A DNA stretch of 64,000 nt from NCBI RefSeq assembly GCF_900996235.1, contig NZ_CAAJGM010000133.1:62001-126000 (forward strand), read 5' to 3'. A program made the translations under genes and the position numbers. This document shows, in pieces, positions 43,488-52,986 of the stretch. Under the pieces are notes generated by a model. It was not told the origin of the DNA, did no database searches, and worked only from the letters and a program-made list of their open reading frames with translations. The stretch's first letter is position 1; each line of letters starts with the position of its first letter. The stretch is from Paraburkholderia sp. BCC1885 (GTDB lineage: Bacteria > Pseudomonadota > Gammaproteobacteria > Burkholderiales > Burkholderiaceae).

Positions 43488-44156
43488 ATGGTGGAAAGCC
43501 TGATCGCGGACATACTGTTTGGCTTTACCGGGTTAATCAGCATCATCAATCCGTTCGGCATTGCGTTTGTTTTTCTCGACCGCACGGCCTCGCTCACCAC
43601 CGAAGAGCGCACGGCGCTCGCGCGCAAGATCGCCATCAACGTGCTGTGCGTGCTGCTGGTGGCATTCTTTTTCGGCACGCCCGTGCTGCATTTCTTCGGT
43701 ATTTCAATGGAGGCGCTGCGGATCGGCGGCGGTCTGGCGGTGGCGGTGAGCGGCTGGAACATGCTCAATGCACCGGATACGCCGCCTGCGGACACGCCGG
43801 TCAAGCGCGTCGACGCGGAAAACGCCACATCGAGGGCATTCTTTCCCCTGACGGTTCCGCTGACCACTGGACCCGGCTCGGTAGCCACGGCCATTGCGCT
43901 GAACGCGAACCGGACGCACAAGCTGTCGGAGTTCGTGCTGTCGAGCATCGCGTCGGTGGCGATCTCGTTCATCGTTGCGGTGGTGGTCTATATCACTTAT
44001 AGCCGGGCGGTCGTGTTTGCGCGCTACCTGGGCGTCGAGGGCACCAAGGTCGCGATGCGGGTGTCGTCGTTTCTGCTGCTGTGTATTGGCGTGCAGATCA
44101 TGTTGACCGGGTTCTCCGAGTTCCTGATTCCGATTGCGCAGTTGGCGCCGAAGTAG
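43488..44156 (+). CDS. MarC-family integral membrane protein
   Basis: A 222-residue six-helix membrane protein of the MarC/UPF0056 family. The helix 1 region has the typical FTGLISIINPFGIAFVFLD and a later segment FFPLTVPLTTGPGSVATAIAL is the family signature. Despite the name, no transport or resistance role is established. The ATG at 43488 puts the first helix at the N-terminus; the open frame upstream contains no conserved residues and has poor composition. No operon partner. Confidence 0.9.
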   Translation: MVESLIADILFGFTGLISIINPFGIAFVFLDRTASLTTEERTALARKIAINVLCVLLVAFFFGTPVLHFFGISMEALRIGGGLAVAVSGWNMLNAPDTPPADTPVKRVDAENATSRAFFPLTVPLTTGPGSVATAIALNANRTHKLSEFVLSSIASVAISFIVAVVVYITYSRAVVFARYLGVEGTKVAMRVSSFLLLCIGVQIMLTGFSEFLIPIAQLAPK

Positions 44157-44268
44157 CGGATGGCCGGCTGCAACATCTTCGTCAATTGCCCATGCCATGA
44201 TGCGAAAAAATTCGCTTGAAAACGCCCGCGCGTTCGCTTTGCCGCGCCGGCTCTAACAGGAGCTCCCC

Positions 44269-45102
44269 ATGTGCCGCTGGTTGGCCTACACCGGAAACCC
44301 CGTTCAGCTCGAAACGGTGCTGTTTCGCGCCAAACATTCCTTGATCGACCAAAGCCTGCATTCGCGGCTCGGCCATACCACCACCAACGGCGACGGCTTC
44401 GGTATCGGCTGGTACGGGCGTCCCACCGACATCCCGTTTCGCTACCGCTGCATGCAGCCCGCGTGGAGCGACCGCAATCTGCGCGAGGCGGCTCGCGCCA
44501 TCCACTCGCCGCTGTTCGTCGCGCACATCCGCGCGGCGACCGATACGCCCGCCCAGGAAACCAACTGCCATCCGTTTCGCTTCGGACGCTGGCTGTTCGT
44601 CCACAACGGCCTCGTGCGCAATTATCCGGCCGTGCGGCGCGAGTTGATGATGGCGATCAAGCCCGAACTGTTCCACTCCATCGAAGGCTCGACCGATTCC
44701 GAGGTGCTGTTCTTTCTGGCGCTGACGTTCGGCCTCGAACTGACGCCCGTGACGGCGCTGGAGCGCATGGTGGCCTTCGTCGAAGCCACCGGCCATAAAA
44801 ACGGCATCGAACAGCCGCTGAACATGACGGTGTGCGCCACGGACGGCGAGCAGATCATCGCCGTGCGTTATTCGAGCGAGCGCGAATCGCGTTCGCTGTT
44901 TCACAGCACGTCGTTTCATCATCTGCACGAGTTGTATCCGCACGATTCGCGTATCACGGCGGCGGGCGACGATGCTTTCCTCGTGCTCTCGGAGCCGCTC
45001 GTGGATCTGCCCGGCTGGTGGGAGGAAATTCCCGAAAGCACGGCGGTGGTCGCGCGTGGCGGCGAGATCGAACAGTATCCGTTCAATCCGCATCTCGGTT
45101 GA
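44269..45102 (+). CDS. class II glutamine amidotransferase (YafJ-like)
   Basis: A 277-residue stand-alone N-terminal-nucleophile (class II) glutamine amidotransferase. After removal of Met, Cys2 of MCRWLAYTGNP is the nucleophile. The glutamine-site segments NGDGFGIGWYG and AHIRAATDTPAQETNCHPF, plus RFGRWLFVHNGLVRN, are clear. There is no synthetase domain, so the acceptor is unknown. The family is often described as putative glutamine amidotransferase YafJ. Start: ATG at 44269 with AGGAG five bases before it. Monocistronic. Confidence 0.9.
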   Translation: MCRWLAYTGNPVQLETVLFRAKHSLIDQSLHSRLGHTTTNGDGFGIGWYGRPTDIPFRYRCMQPAWSDRNLREAARAIHSPLFVAHIRAATDTPAQETNCHPFRFGRWLFVHNGLVRNYPAVRRELMMAIKPELFHSIEGSTDSEVLFFLALTFGLELTPVTALERMVAFVEATGHKNGIEQPLNMTVCATDGEQIIAVRYSSERESRSLFHSTSFHHLHELYPHDSRITAAGDDAFLVLSEPLVDLPGWWEEIPESTAVVARGGEIEQYPFNPHLG

Positions 45103-45107
45103 TCGCG

Positions 45108-45148
45108 CGCAGCGGCATCGGGCAATTGTGTGCCCGCGCGCCGCTGCG
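45108..45148. terminator. long hairpin between the amidotransferase and MCP genes
   Basis: CGCAGCGGC (45108-45116) pairs with GCCGCTGCG (45140-45148). Inside it GGGCA (45120-45124) pairs with TGCCC (45131-45135) around a 6-nt loop. It lies five bases after one stop and 55 bases from the end of the convergent gene, consistent with a shared terminator. No T-tract. Confidence 0.45.
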
Positions 45149-45202
45149 ACAGTCAAAAGAGATCTGGTGCAATCAAGCCGCAACAGCGCCGGTGCGCTTC
45201 AA

Positions 45203-46840
45203 TCAGGTAGCCGTCTGCAATCGCGTCTGCCGCGCATCGCGTCGTACAGCCGCCGTTTGCTGCGCCTGCTGCGCCGTCAGCGGGTGCTCGCCCACATCGA
45301 ACGCCGCCACTGCCGCCTGCAGCTGACGCGCCTGCGCATCGAACGATTGCGCCGCCGCGGCCGCCTGCTCGACGAGCGCGGCATTCTGTTGCGTCACGTT
45401 GTCCATTTGCGTGACGGCCAGATTGATCTGCTCGATGCCCGCGCTCTGCTGTGATACCGCCGAAGCGATCTCCTGCACGATGCCGGTCACGCGGGCCATG
45501 GCGCTTTGCGCTTCCTGAATCGTCGCGCCGGTTTTCTCCACCAGCTCGGCGCCCGCACCGACCTTGCCGACCGCGTTATGAATCAGTCCGCGAATTTCCT
45601 TCGCCGCTGCCGCGCTGCGCTGCGCGAGATTGCGCACTTCGCCGGCCACCACCGCAAAGCCGCGGCCTTCCTCGCCCGCGCGTGCCGCTTCGACGGCCGC
45701 ATTCAGTGCGAGGATATTGGTCTGAAAAGCAATGCCTTCGATCACCGCAATGATGTCCACCATCTTCTGCGATTCGCCGGAGATGTCGCGCATCGTCGCG
45801 ACCACCTCCAGGACCATTTCGCCGCCGCGGTCGGTGATCCGCGCGGCGGCGCTGGCCTGTTCGCTCGCGCTGCGGGCGTTTTCCGCGGTCTGATGCACCA
45901 TCGACGTCATCTGTTCCAGGCTCGAGGCGGTCTGCTGCAAGGCCGCCGCCTGGCTCTCGGTGCGCGCGGACAGATCGGCATTGCCGCCGGCAATTTCGCG
46001 CGCCGTGACGGCGACGTTATCGGCGACGCTGCGAATCTCGCTGATCGTGCGCCGCAACGCATCGCGCATGTGGCGGATCATCTGCATCAGGCTATCGGTG
46101 TCGTTCCTGCGGGTGCGGATGGCAATCGCGAGGTTGCCGGCCGCAATCGCCCCGGTGACATCGGCGGCGTAGCGCGGATCGCCGCCAATCGTGCGTTCGA
46201 TGCTGCGGTTGGTGAACGCCACCAGCAGTGCCAGCAGCAGCGCCAGCACGAGGAACACGCCACCCGCCGCGTAGAGCGAGTTATAAAACGCGGCGTCGAT
46301 GTCGTCCACATACGCGCCGGTGGCGATGATCCAGTCCCACGGCGCGTAACGCACCACGTAGCCGATCTTGTCGACCGCTTTGGCCGGGCTCACATGCGGC
46401 CGCGTGAACACATAGTCGACGAAGCCGCCTTGCGGCGCCTGAGCAGTCGCAGCGAAGCTCAGGTAATGATGGCGGCCGTCGGCATCGGCCAGCTCGCCGA
46501 GGTCCTTGCCGTCCATGTCCGGCCTGATGGGATGCATCACCATCCGCGGCCGCGAATTGATGACGATCAGGTAGCCGTCCTCGCCATAGCGGATGTCGCG
46601 CAGGCGGGCGAGCGCCTGCTGTTGCGCCTGCTCGCCGGTGAGCGTGCCGGCCCGCTCTAATGCCGCGTACTCCTGAATAATCGACAAGCCGATGTGCGCG
46701 ACATTGACCAGATCGTTCTTGCGTTCCTCGATGCGGGTTTGATAAGACAAATAGGCCGCCGATACCGACACCAGCAGCAGGGCTGTGAGACTGACCAGCA
46801 ACGGCAGCCAGAGTTTTTGCTTGAATCCGAGCTTGCGCAT
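45203..46840 (-). CDS. methyl-accepting chemotaxis protein with sCache sensor
   Basis: A 545-residue transducer. TM1 (about residues 10-32) and TM2 (about 190-212) flank a periplasmic single-Cache domain ([46 protein letters not shown]). A HAMP region follows, then the signalling helices with the hairpin tip [30 protein letters not shown]. The C-terminus lacks the NWETF-type tether for CheR/CheB. Ligand unknown; sCache receptors often bind small carboxylates. The ATG at 46840 was chosen for GGAG at five-base spacing; an ATG further upstream would extend the cytoplasmic tail by 15 residues. A TTAACGGC block upstream resembles only the -10 of a FliA promoter. Confidence 0.92.
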   Translation of the reverse strand: MRKLGFKQKLWLPLLVSLTALLLVSVSAAYLSYQTRIEERKNDLVNVAHIGLSIIQEYAALERAGTLTGEQAQQQALARLRDIRYGEDGYLIVINSRPRMVMHPIRPDMDGKDLGELADADGRHHYLSFAATAQAPQGGFVDYVFTRPHVSPAKAVDKIGYVVRYAPWDWIIATGAYVDDIDAAFYNSLYAAGGVFLVLALLLALLVAFTNRSIERTIGGDPRYAADVTGAIAAGNLAIAIRTRRNDTDSLMQMIRHMRDALRRTISEIRSVADNVAVTAREIAGGNADLSARTESQAAALQQTASSLEQMTSMVHQTAENARSASEQASAAARITDRGGEMVLEVVATMRDISGESQKMVDIIAVIEGIAFQTNILALNAAVEAARAGEEGRGFAVVAGEVRNLAQRSAAAAKEIRGLIHNAVGKVGAGAELVEKTGATIQEAQSAMARVTGIVQEIASAVSQQSAGIEQINLAVTQMDNVTQQNAALVEQAAAAAQSFDAQARQLQAAVAAFDVGEHPLTAQQAQQTAAVRRDARQTRLQTAT

Positions 46841-47015
46841 CCACACTCCGCGAGGTGCTTGTCCAGTACATGAGGCCATGTTCACGTGACCCTCTACGCG
46901 TTAACGGCATCGCAGGGCTGCGGATATCTAGAGGGAAACCCTTGGTGAGGACGTGCACCACGCGTCAGTGGTCCCGAGGCGCAATGCTGTGATGAATGTG
47001 TAAGGCAGCCGAAAT

Positions 47016-48770
47016 TTATCGCTTCAGAAGCATCGAACCCAGCACGGAAAACACCGTCGACGGCAGTTCGGCCAGCCGGCTCACTACCACGTTATGCGGG
47101 TAAAACGCCTCTACCGCATCGGTCAGCACGCCGACGCCGACCAGTTCGATGCCGGTCTTCTGGATCGCCGCCACACGCTGCCGCAGGTCGCTGCGCAACA
47201 CGAGCGGGTCGCCGTCGCCGGTGGCGGGATAGCCGTCGGAGAAGATCATCAGAATGCGCCGCCCGGCGGCGTGATCCGCGAGCCGGGCGGCGGCCCAGGC
47301 GAGGGCCTCGCCATCCGGATTTTCATGACCGCAGTCGATGCGGGTGAGACCGCTCAGCTCCGCTGAGCCGAAGCGTTTGTAGATCTGCAGATCGAGCCGC
47401 TCGACGAGCCGGTTGTAGCGATGCAGATCTATTCCCGCGGCCCGTTGCCGTTCGTAGAGCTGTTTCATCTGCGGCGACTCGATGGAGCTATAGCCGAGCA
47501 CTTCACAGTCGAAGCCCAGTTGCGTCAGCGCATCGGCGAGAGCGGCCGCGCAACGCTGCGCCAGTTCGATCTTGCGGCCGGCCATCGAGCCGCTGCGATC
47601 GATCAGCAAGGTGACCGCCACATCGCGCCCCTTGGTCGCGCGCTTCACCTTGAACGGCGTTCGATAGCCCGGCGAGGTGGCGAGTTTCGCCAGCGCTGTC
47701 CGGTCGATCTCACCGCGCTCCTGCTCGCGCCGCCAGCGCGTGCGCTCGTCGGCGCTCAAGGCCCGCTCGAGTTTTTCCTTGAGCTGGGCGGTTTCCGCGC
47801 GGGCCTGGTTGCGCAGTTCGCGCCACGCGGCGGCATCGCCGTGGTCGGTTTGATCGGTGACGACGTCGAACTCGGTGGCGAGCGGAATGGACATCGACAT
47901 GCGCGGCGCAGCGTGCAGTGTTTGCGTCGTGCTGTCCGCCCGGGCGGCCGAAGGCTGGGCGTCGGCCAGGGCGTGGCCCATGCCGGCGCCGTTCAGCGCC
48001 TCGGCCGCGCTTGGCTCGGCGGGCGAGGGCGCCGCGCCTGCTTCGCCGGCGAGCGTGCCGTCGCTTTCGAACGGGTCGAAAGGATCGAACGAAACGTGCA
48101 GCGGGTCGGTGTCGATATCATCGCCTGTGCCTGCCGCGAACATCATGTTATTGACCTCGCCGGCAGAGAGGGCGCGAATTCGCGCGAGAATCGCCTGCGC
48201 GGCAACGATGCTGTCCGCAGTGGAGCGGCTGCGCCTCGCCTGTTCGAGCAGATCCTGCGCCGCACCGATTGCCGCACCGAGTGACTGGCTGACCTCGCTG
48301 GCGGCGACCGGCTCGTCCCACAGCGCGCGCTCGACGCGCCAGACGAACCGGTCGCGCCAGCGCAGCCGGTTCCAGTTTTGTTGGGTACGCGAGGCGGCAT
48401 GCGCGCGCAGCTTGCCGATAAACCAGCGCGCGCCGGGATATTCCGCAAGCAACTGCGCGCATACGCGCCGGTCCTCGATAGTCTGGGCGAGATTCGTACC
48501 CACGCCGCGCGGCAAGGCTTCGAGTTGCGGCAGCGTGGAATGTTTGGCGCGTGCGACCAGCAGGTCGAGATAGCCCACCAGCACGTCGGTCGAAAGGCTC
48601 TCGTTGACCTCGTAATCCGGGATCACGATGCGGCCGCGCTCGACCCGCGGCCCATCCGGACTGAACACGACCGTCACGCCATACTGGCCCGTCAGCACGC
48701 GTGCGATCTTGCTGAGCGTGGACTCGAACTCGAAGCCGCGGGCGGCGCGCGCCGTCTGCATCGTGCTCAC
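47016..48770 (-). CDS. CobT-like VWA-domain protein
   Basis: A 584-residue protein with a C-terminal VWA domain carrying the MIDAS residues in VAVTLLIDRSGSMAGRKIELAQ and ILMIFSDGYPATGDGDPL. A central charged region (LKEKLERALSADERTRWRREQERG) precedes it. The VWA part (RDVAVTLLIDRSGSM; NPDGEALAWAAARLADH; RRILMIFSDG) resembles the C-terminus of CobT, the VWA subunit of the CobNST cobaltochelatase. The gene begins with GTG overlapping the stop of the CobS-like ATPase (GTGA); an ATG three codons on is the alternative. Whether it serves CobN or another metallo-target is not known, since a ChlI/ChlD pair already accompanies cobN. Confidence 0.8.
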   Translation of the reverse strand: MSTMQTARAARGFEFESTLSKIARVLTGQYGVTVVFSPDGPRVERGRIVIPDYEVNESLSTDVLVGYLDLLVARAKHSTLPQLEALPRGVGTNLAQTIEDRRVCAQLLAEYPGARWFIGKLRAHAASRTQQNWNRLRWRDRFVWRVERALWDEPVAASEVSQSLGAAIGAAQDLLEQARRSRSTADSIVAAQAILARIRALSAGEVNNMMFAAGTGDDIDTDPLHVSFDPFDPFESDGTLAGEAGAAPSPAEPSAAEALNGAGMGHALADAQPSAARADSTTQTLHAAPRMSMSIPLATEFDVVTDQTDHGDAAAWRELRNQARAETAQLKEKLERALSADERTRWRREQERGEIDRTALAKLATSPGYRTPFKVKRATKGRDVAVTLLIDRSGSMAGRKIELAQRCAAALADALTQLGFDCEVLGYSSIESPQMKQLYERQRAAGIDLHRYNRLVERLDLQIYKRFGSAELSGLTRIDCGHENPDGEALAWAAARLADHAAGRRILMIFSDGYPATGDGDPLVLRSDLRQRVAAIQKTGIELVGVGVLTDAVEAFYPHNVVVSRLAELPSTVFSVLGSMLLKR

Positions 48771-50038
48771 CCGGCAGGGGCGATGTGATGGCGGATGATG
48801 CCGCGAATCAGCGTGGCGTCTTCCGGGCTGACCTTGGCGTAGATGGCGGGACCGGCGGCGCGCTCGGGGTCGCCGGTACGCAGCATCAACTCGGCCCAGT
48901 CGAGCAGACGCCGGGTGGAAAACGCGCTCGACAGATCTTCGCGCGCAAACGCGGCGCGGCAATCGGCGGCGATGGCGGCCAGCGTGGCGGCCAGTGTCTG
49001 CGTCATATGCGGAGCGAGCGTGCGCATCAGTACATCGGTTTCTTCCGCGGGCGATAAATAGTCGAGCAGATACACGCGCCAGCGATCGAGAAAGGCCTCG
49101 TTCATCAGATTGGCGCCCTGGTACAGATGGCGGAACTGGCTCATCGCGCCTACGGCATTCGCGGTGGCGAACAGGCGAAAGGCGGGATGCGGCTCGACCA
49201 CCTCGTTGCCTTTTTCCTTCAGGGTGAGCCGGCCATGCGGTTCGAGCACGGCGGTGAGGGCGGCGAGAATCGACGGCTCGGCGAAGTCGATTTCGTCGAC
49301 GATCAGCCACAGGCCCTCGCGCATCGCCGTGGGCAGGACGCCGTCCACCCAGAGCGTTTCGCCGCCCTTGACGGTCCAGAAGCCGACGAAATCGCCCACG
49401 GTCGTCTGGCCGTTCATGTTGGAGCGCACCACGCCGTGCTGCGCGCGCGCGGCGACCTGTTCGATCAGGCTGGTCTTGCCCGCACCCGTGTGACCGATCA
49501 GCATGACGCGCCTGTTCTCGACGATATCTTCGACAATGTCGTTAAAGCGCGCGGAGAACAGATAGGCCGGATTGACGCGCGGCACCAGCGGGCCAGGTGC
49601 GCCGCAAGGCACGTCGACTTCGCCGATGCGCACCGACCGTGGTTCGTTCGCAGCGCCGTTGGTCGCGCTCGCGCCGGTTCGGGCCTGCAAAGGTCCCGCA
49701 TGCCCCACATGCCCCGCAGCGCGCCGCGCCGCCGCCGCACGCTGCAATGCGGGCATGAATGCGGCGCGCTGCTGCGCATCGGTCGCGGACGAGGCGCCAC
49801 GCGCTTCGAACACGAACCCTTCGCGATGCCACTTCTTCAGCTTCGCGCGCAGATTCTCGGCGTCCACTACCAGATCGATATCGACGCTCGCCTGCGCTTC
49901 GGCGTCTTCGATGCCGTGTTCAAGGCGAAACGTTTGTGGCCGATCCGCCACGCTGACCCGCCACCATTCGGTGCCGGTTTCGGTGTTACGCAGGTACAGG
50001 CCAAGGCGTTCGTCTTCGGTCAGTTCAGGGGCGTTCAT
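48767..50038 (-). CDS. CobS-like (MoxR-type) AAA+ ATPase
   Basis: A 423-residue AAA+ ATPase. Walker A is GHTGAGKTS (182-190), Walker B LWLIVDEIDFAEP (about 243-255). The following VLEPHGRLTLKEKGNEVVEPHPAFRLFATANAVG closely follows the equivalent stretch of CobS (VLESSGRLTL, HPAFRLFATANT in that family). Unlike CobS it has an N-terminal extension of about 140 residues (LYLRNTETGTEWWRVSVADR; VDAENLRAKLKKWHREGF). Coupled to the CobT-like VWA gene, it forms a MoxR/VWA metal-chelatase-like pair. The function could be cobalt chelation or maturation of another enzyme. Start: ATG at 50038. Confidence 0.8.
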   Translation of the reverse strand: MNAPELTEDERLGLYLRNTETGTEWWRVSVADRPQTFRLEHGIEDAEAQASVDIDLVVDAENLRAKLKKWHREGFVFEARGASSATDAQQRAAFMPALQRAAAARRAAGHVGHAGPLQARTGASATNGAANEPRSVRIGEVDVPCGAPGPLVPRVNPAYLFSARFNDIVEDIVENRRVMLIGHTGAGKTSLIEQVAARAQHGVVRSNMNGQTTVGDFVGFWTVKGGETLWVDGVLPTAMREGLWLIVDEIDFAEPSILAALTAVLEPHGRLTLKEKGNEVVEPHPAFRLFATANAVGAMSQFRHLYQGANLMNEAFLDRWRVYLLDYLSPAEETDVLMRTLAPHMTQTLAATLAAIAADCRAAFAREDLSSAFSTRRLLDWAELMLRTGDPERAAGPAIYAKVSPEDATLIRGIIRHHIAPAG

Positions 50039-50375
50039 CGGTCAGCGGGGCAGTGAGGTTCACGCGGCTCAGGTGGATTCAGGCAGGCTCAGGCAGGTTC
50101 GCTGGGCTCGCCGCGCCAGCCGGCCGGCCGGAAGCAAAGGCCTATCTTAGCGCGGACGCTGCGCCCGCTGCTCGCCTGATCCGGCGGTGGTCCATTAACA
50201 TCGCGGCGCTTACGTCCAGAGCATAAGAAGCAAATCATCTTTGCGTTAAACGAAATATACTGTCAAAGCCGATTCACCTATAGTTCGGGCGCCGTTTCCC
50301 CTTGTCAGCGTGTCCAGCGTCGCAACAGGTAACCCTTCAGGGGCGAAACCACGATTTGGCATAAGGCAAAAAATA
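50039..50375. other. intergenic region before the porin gene
   Basis: About 340 bp. A good -10-like TATACT lies at 50256-50261 in an AT-rich stretch, without a convincing -35 at 17 bp. A short tandem-like run of AGGCAGG occurs near 50080-50100. No gene is supported here; it should hold the promoters of the porin and of the CobS-like pair. Confidence 0.4.
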
Positions 50376-51485
50376 ATGAAACTACGCACACAATTCATAG
50401 CCACCGTAGTGCTGGCAAGCCCCTTCGCGGCGCAGGCGCAAAGCAGCGTCATTCTGTATGGCCGGCTCGATGCCGGTATTCAGTATCTGAATCACATCAG
50501 TAACGGCAATGGCGGCACTTCCAGTAGCTGGAGCGCGGAAGGCGGCGACTGGGGCACCAGCATGCTCGGCCTCAAAGGCAACGAGGAACTGGGCGGCGGT
50601 CTCAAGGCGATCTTCACGTTGGAAACCGGCTTGCAGGTTGAAAACGGCACCACCAGCGGCGGCCGGCTGTTTTCGCGGCGCGCCTTTGCCGGCCTGAAGA
50701 GCGACGAGTGGGGCACGCTGCAGGCGGGCCGCAACCTGTTTATCGACAGCGACGGCGTGTGGGAATTCGACCCGTTCGTGCAGCAGGCGTTTTCGTCCGC
50801 ATCATTGGTGCGCGGGCGCAACTGGCAGCAGACCAGCAACAACATCGAATATCACAGCCCGGTGTTCGCCGGTTTCGACGTGCAAGGCCAGTACGCGCTC
50901 GGCAACCAGCCGGGCGCATTCAATAGCGGGGCGGCGGGTGAATTCGGCCGTTCGGACGGCGTGATGCTCACGTATCACTCGACGCTCTTCGACGTGCGCG
51001 GCATCTACGACGAACTGCGCGACAACAACGGCCAGATGACGAATATCTTCACGAGCTCGCGCGAGTTCTTCGTGGGCGCGAACGTGCGTTTCGACTCGGT
51101 CAAGATCCAGGGCGCCTACACCCATTACTCGGCGCCGGACACACCGGTCGGTCTGGCGGACAGCGCCAACTACTACTGGCTGGGCGCAACCTACAGCTTC
51201 AACACGGCCTGGGCCGTGACGGCGGCGGGCTTCTACGTGGATGTGGGCGACGGCGGCGGCGACACGCTGCACGATCCGTCCGGTCACGCGACGATGTACA
51301 CGCTCGGCACCACCTACAACCTGACCAAACGGACCTTCCTGTACGGCACGGTGGCTTACGTGGACAACAGCAAGCAGGCCAATTTCTCGCTGCTCGCCAA
51401 TCCGCGCGAAGGCACGACCAGCACGAGTCCGCTGCAAGGCGAATCGCAGACCGGCGCATACGTCGGGATCCTGCATCAATTCTAG
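50376..51485 (+). CDS. general porin (Gram-negative OmpC-like)
   Basis: A 369-residue outer-membrane porin of the type abundant in Burkholderiaceae. The signal peptide (KLRTQFIATVVLASPFAAQAQ) is followed by the signature start SSVILYGRLDAGIQY and a beta-barrel alternation. The first segments include WGTSMLGLKGNEELGGGLKAIF and GRLFSRRAFAGLKSDEWGTLQAGR, the constriction-loop region. The chain ends in VGILHQF with the C-terminal Phe required by the BAM insertase. The ATG at 50376 gives a proper signal peptide; upstream in-frame codons do not. Substrate range unknown. Confidence 0.93.
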   Translation: MKLRTQFIATVVLASPFAAQAQSSVILYGRLDAGIQYLNHISNGNGGTSSSWSAEGGDWGTSMLGLKGNEELGGGLKAIFTLETGLQVENGTTSGGRLFSRRAFAGLKSDEWGTLQAGRNLFIDSDGVWEFDPFVQQAFSSASLVRGRNWQQTSNNIEYHSPVFAGFDVQGQYALGNQPGAFNSGAAGEFGRSDGVMLTYHSTLFDVRGIYDELRDNNGQMTNIFTSSREFFVGANVRFDSVKIQGAYTHYSAPDTPVGLADSANYYWLGATYSFNTAWAVTAAGFYVDVGDGGGDTLHDPSGHATMYTLGTTYNLTKRTFLYGTVAYVDNSKQANFSLLANPREGTTSTSPLQGESQTGAYVGILHQF

Positions 51486-51490
51486 GCGGG

Positions 51491-51526
51491 ACGAGCGGTG
51501 CGGGCGGCGCTGCCCACACCGCTCGT
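51491..51526 (+). terminator. hairpin after the porin gene
   Basis: ACGAGCGGTG (51491-51500) and CACCGCTCGT (51517-51526) form a perfect 10-bp stem six bases after the porin stop, followed by GGTGTCTTCG. Probably the porin terminator. Confidence 0.6.
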
Positions 51527-51647
51527 GGTGTCTTCGTTGCCGGGACGCGGTTGAGTCTGTATGGTGGCTGGGCTGGCGGGCATTCGTGTCGTTCGAAGTC
51601 CATCACGCGCAGGTACATTTAGGCATGCTCAACAGTATGGAAAACGA

Positions 51648-52739
51648 ATGACTTCGGATGCCGTTTCCTCACCAGATGCATCGGGCGCAGCCCACGCGCT
51701 TCATCCAGCGGACCAGGCGGTGCGCACGGACGTATTGATTGTCGGCGCCGGCCCGGTCGGTTTGTTTGCCGCCTTCGAAGCCGGCGTGATCGGGCTGTCT
51801 TGCCAGATCGTCGATGCACTCGGGCAGGTGGGCGGTCAATGCATCGAGCTGTATCCCGACAAGCCGATCTACGATATTCCCGCCATCCCGTCCTGCACGG
51901 CGCGCGAGCTGGTCGAACGTCTGCTGGAGCAATGCCGGCCTTTCGACGTGCCGATTCACCTGGGCCAGCGGGTCGATACCGTCGAGCAGCGCGCCGATGG
52001 TCGCTGGACCGTGAAAACCAGCGAAGGACTCGAATTCGACGCAGCGGCCATCCTGCTCGCCGCCGGTAACGGTGCGTTCGCGCCGCAGCGGCTCGCGCTG
52101 GAAGAAGCCGTGCCGCTCGAAGGGCGGCATGTGCATTACAGCGTGCGCAATCTCGCGGATTTCGCCGGCAAAAACGTCGTGGTGGCAGGCGGCGGCGATT
52201 CCGCGCTCGACTGGGCGCTGGCGCTGCGCCCGGTGGCCGGCAAGCTCACGCTGGTGCATCGGCGTAATGGCTTCAGCGCGGTGGATTCGAGTGTCGAGAA
52301 GATGCGGCGCGCGGTCGAAGCCGGCGAAATGAGCTTCATGGTGGGCGCGATAGCCGGCCTGAATGCGCCCAACGGCAAGCTCGAATCGCTCGAAATCCGC
52401 CAGGTGGGCGGCTCGACGCAAATCGAAGCCGAACACGTGGTCGCGCTGTATGGGCTGGTCGCGGATCTGGGGCCTATCGCCGGGTGGGGCCTGAGCCTGC
52501 ATGCCGGGCGGATCGACGTTGACACCTCTAACTACGAGAGTTCACGCCCTGGCATCTTCGCGGTGGGCGATATCGCCAACTATCCGAACAAACAGAAGCT
52601 GATCCTGTCCGGTTTCCACGAGGCATCGCTGGCGTTGCGCAAGGCGTATACGTATGCGTATCCCGAGCAGAAACGCGTGCATGTGCATTCGAGTTACGAC
52701 GCCAGGCTGGCTGCACGTGTGGCGGCGAGCACGGAATAG
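51648..52739 (+). CDS. ferredoxin--NADP(+) reductase, thioredoxin-reductase-like type
   Basis: A 363-residue flavoprotein of the TrxR-like ferredoxin-NADP reductase family. The FAD-binding fold has VLIVGAGPVGLFAAFEAGVIG at about residue 29; the NADPH fold has NVVVAGGGDSALDWALALR (about 175-195). The family signature GGQCIELYPDKPIYDIPA follows the first fold. No redox-active CxxC is seen, which separates it from thioredoxin reductase. It probably supplies or withdraws electrons for ferredoxins or flavodoxin. The ATG at 51648, with a GGAAA site upstream, was chosen. No operon partner. Confidence 0.92.
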   Translation: MTSDAVSSPDASGAAHALHPADQAVRTDVLIVGAGPVGLFAAFEAGVIGLSCQIVDALGQVGGQCIELYPDKPIYDIPAIPSCTARELVERLLEQCRPFDVPIHLGQRVDTVEQRADGRWTVKTSEGLEFDAAAILLAAGNGAFAPQRLALEEAVPLEGRHVHYSVRNLADFAGKNVVVAGGGDSALDWALALRPVAGKLTLVHRRNGFSAVDSSVEKMRRAVEAGEMSFMVGAIAGLNAPNGKLESLEIRQVGGSTQIEAEHVVALYGLVADLGPIAGWGLSLHAGRIDVDTSNYESSRPGIFAVGDIANYPNKQKLILSGFHEASLALRKAYTYAYPEQKRVHVHSSYDARLAARVAASTE

Positions 52740-52935
52740 GGGACACGCAGGACGTCGCCCCCGTTAAGACCCGTCGCGGTTCATGGCCGCCCTGTTGTGG
52801 GGAATGACGCACAAACATAGGCTGTCGATTCGCTGACGAAATCACAGCTACGCACCGCCGCTGCGAGCATGACGCCCGCCGCAAACACCCATCCAGTAAG
52901 CCTCTGCGCCGGGAATAAGACGTCGGAACCGTCAA

Positions 52936-52952
52936 TTGGCATAAGACCTGCT
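52936..52952 (+). promoter_or_regulatory. sigma-54-type promoter of the allophanate hydrolase operon
   Basis: TTGGCATAAGACCTGCT has the invariant GG and GC separated by exactly 10 bp. It matches the -24/-12 consensus TGGCAC-N5-TTGCW at most positions. It lies 35 bp before the ATG at 52987 and upstream of a nitrogen-acquisition operon, where NtrC/RpoN control would be expected. No clear NtrC enhancer pair was seen upstream. Confidence 0.6.
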
Positions 52953-52956
52953 ATTT

Positions 52957-52986
52957 GAGTTCAAACTTGTATTCAAGATTGAACTC
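52957..52986. promoter_or_regulatory. 30-nt palindrome abutting the allophanate hydrolase start codon
   Basis: GAGTTCAA (52957-52964) mirrors TTGAACTC (52979-52986). Between them CTTG (52966-52969) mirrors CAAG (52974-52977) around TATT, leaving one A-A mismatch. As DNA it is a candidate GntR-family operator between sigma-54 promoter and coding region. As RNA it would form a 12-pair hairpin that hides the bases just before the ATG, where no other ribosome site is visible. Confidence 0.55.

Noticed and set aside
46841..47015. FliA promoter before the chemotaxis receptor
   Set aside because: TTAACGGC (46901-46908) matches the -10 on the minus strand, but no TAAA-type -35 occurs at the required spacing.
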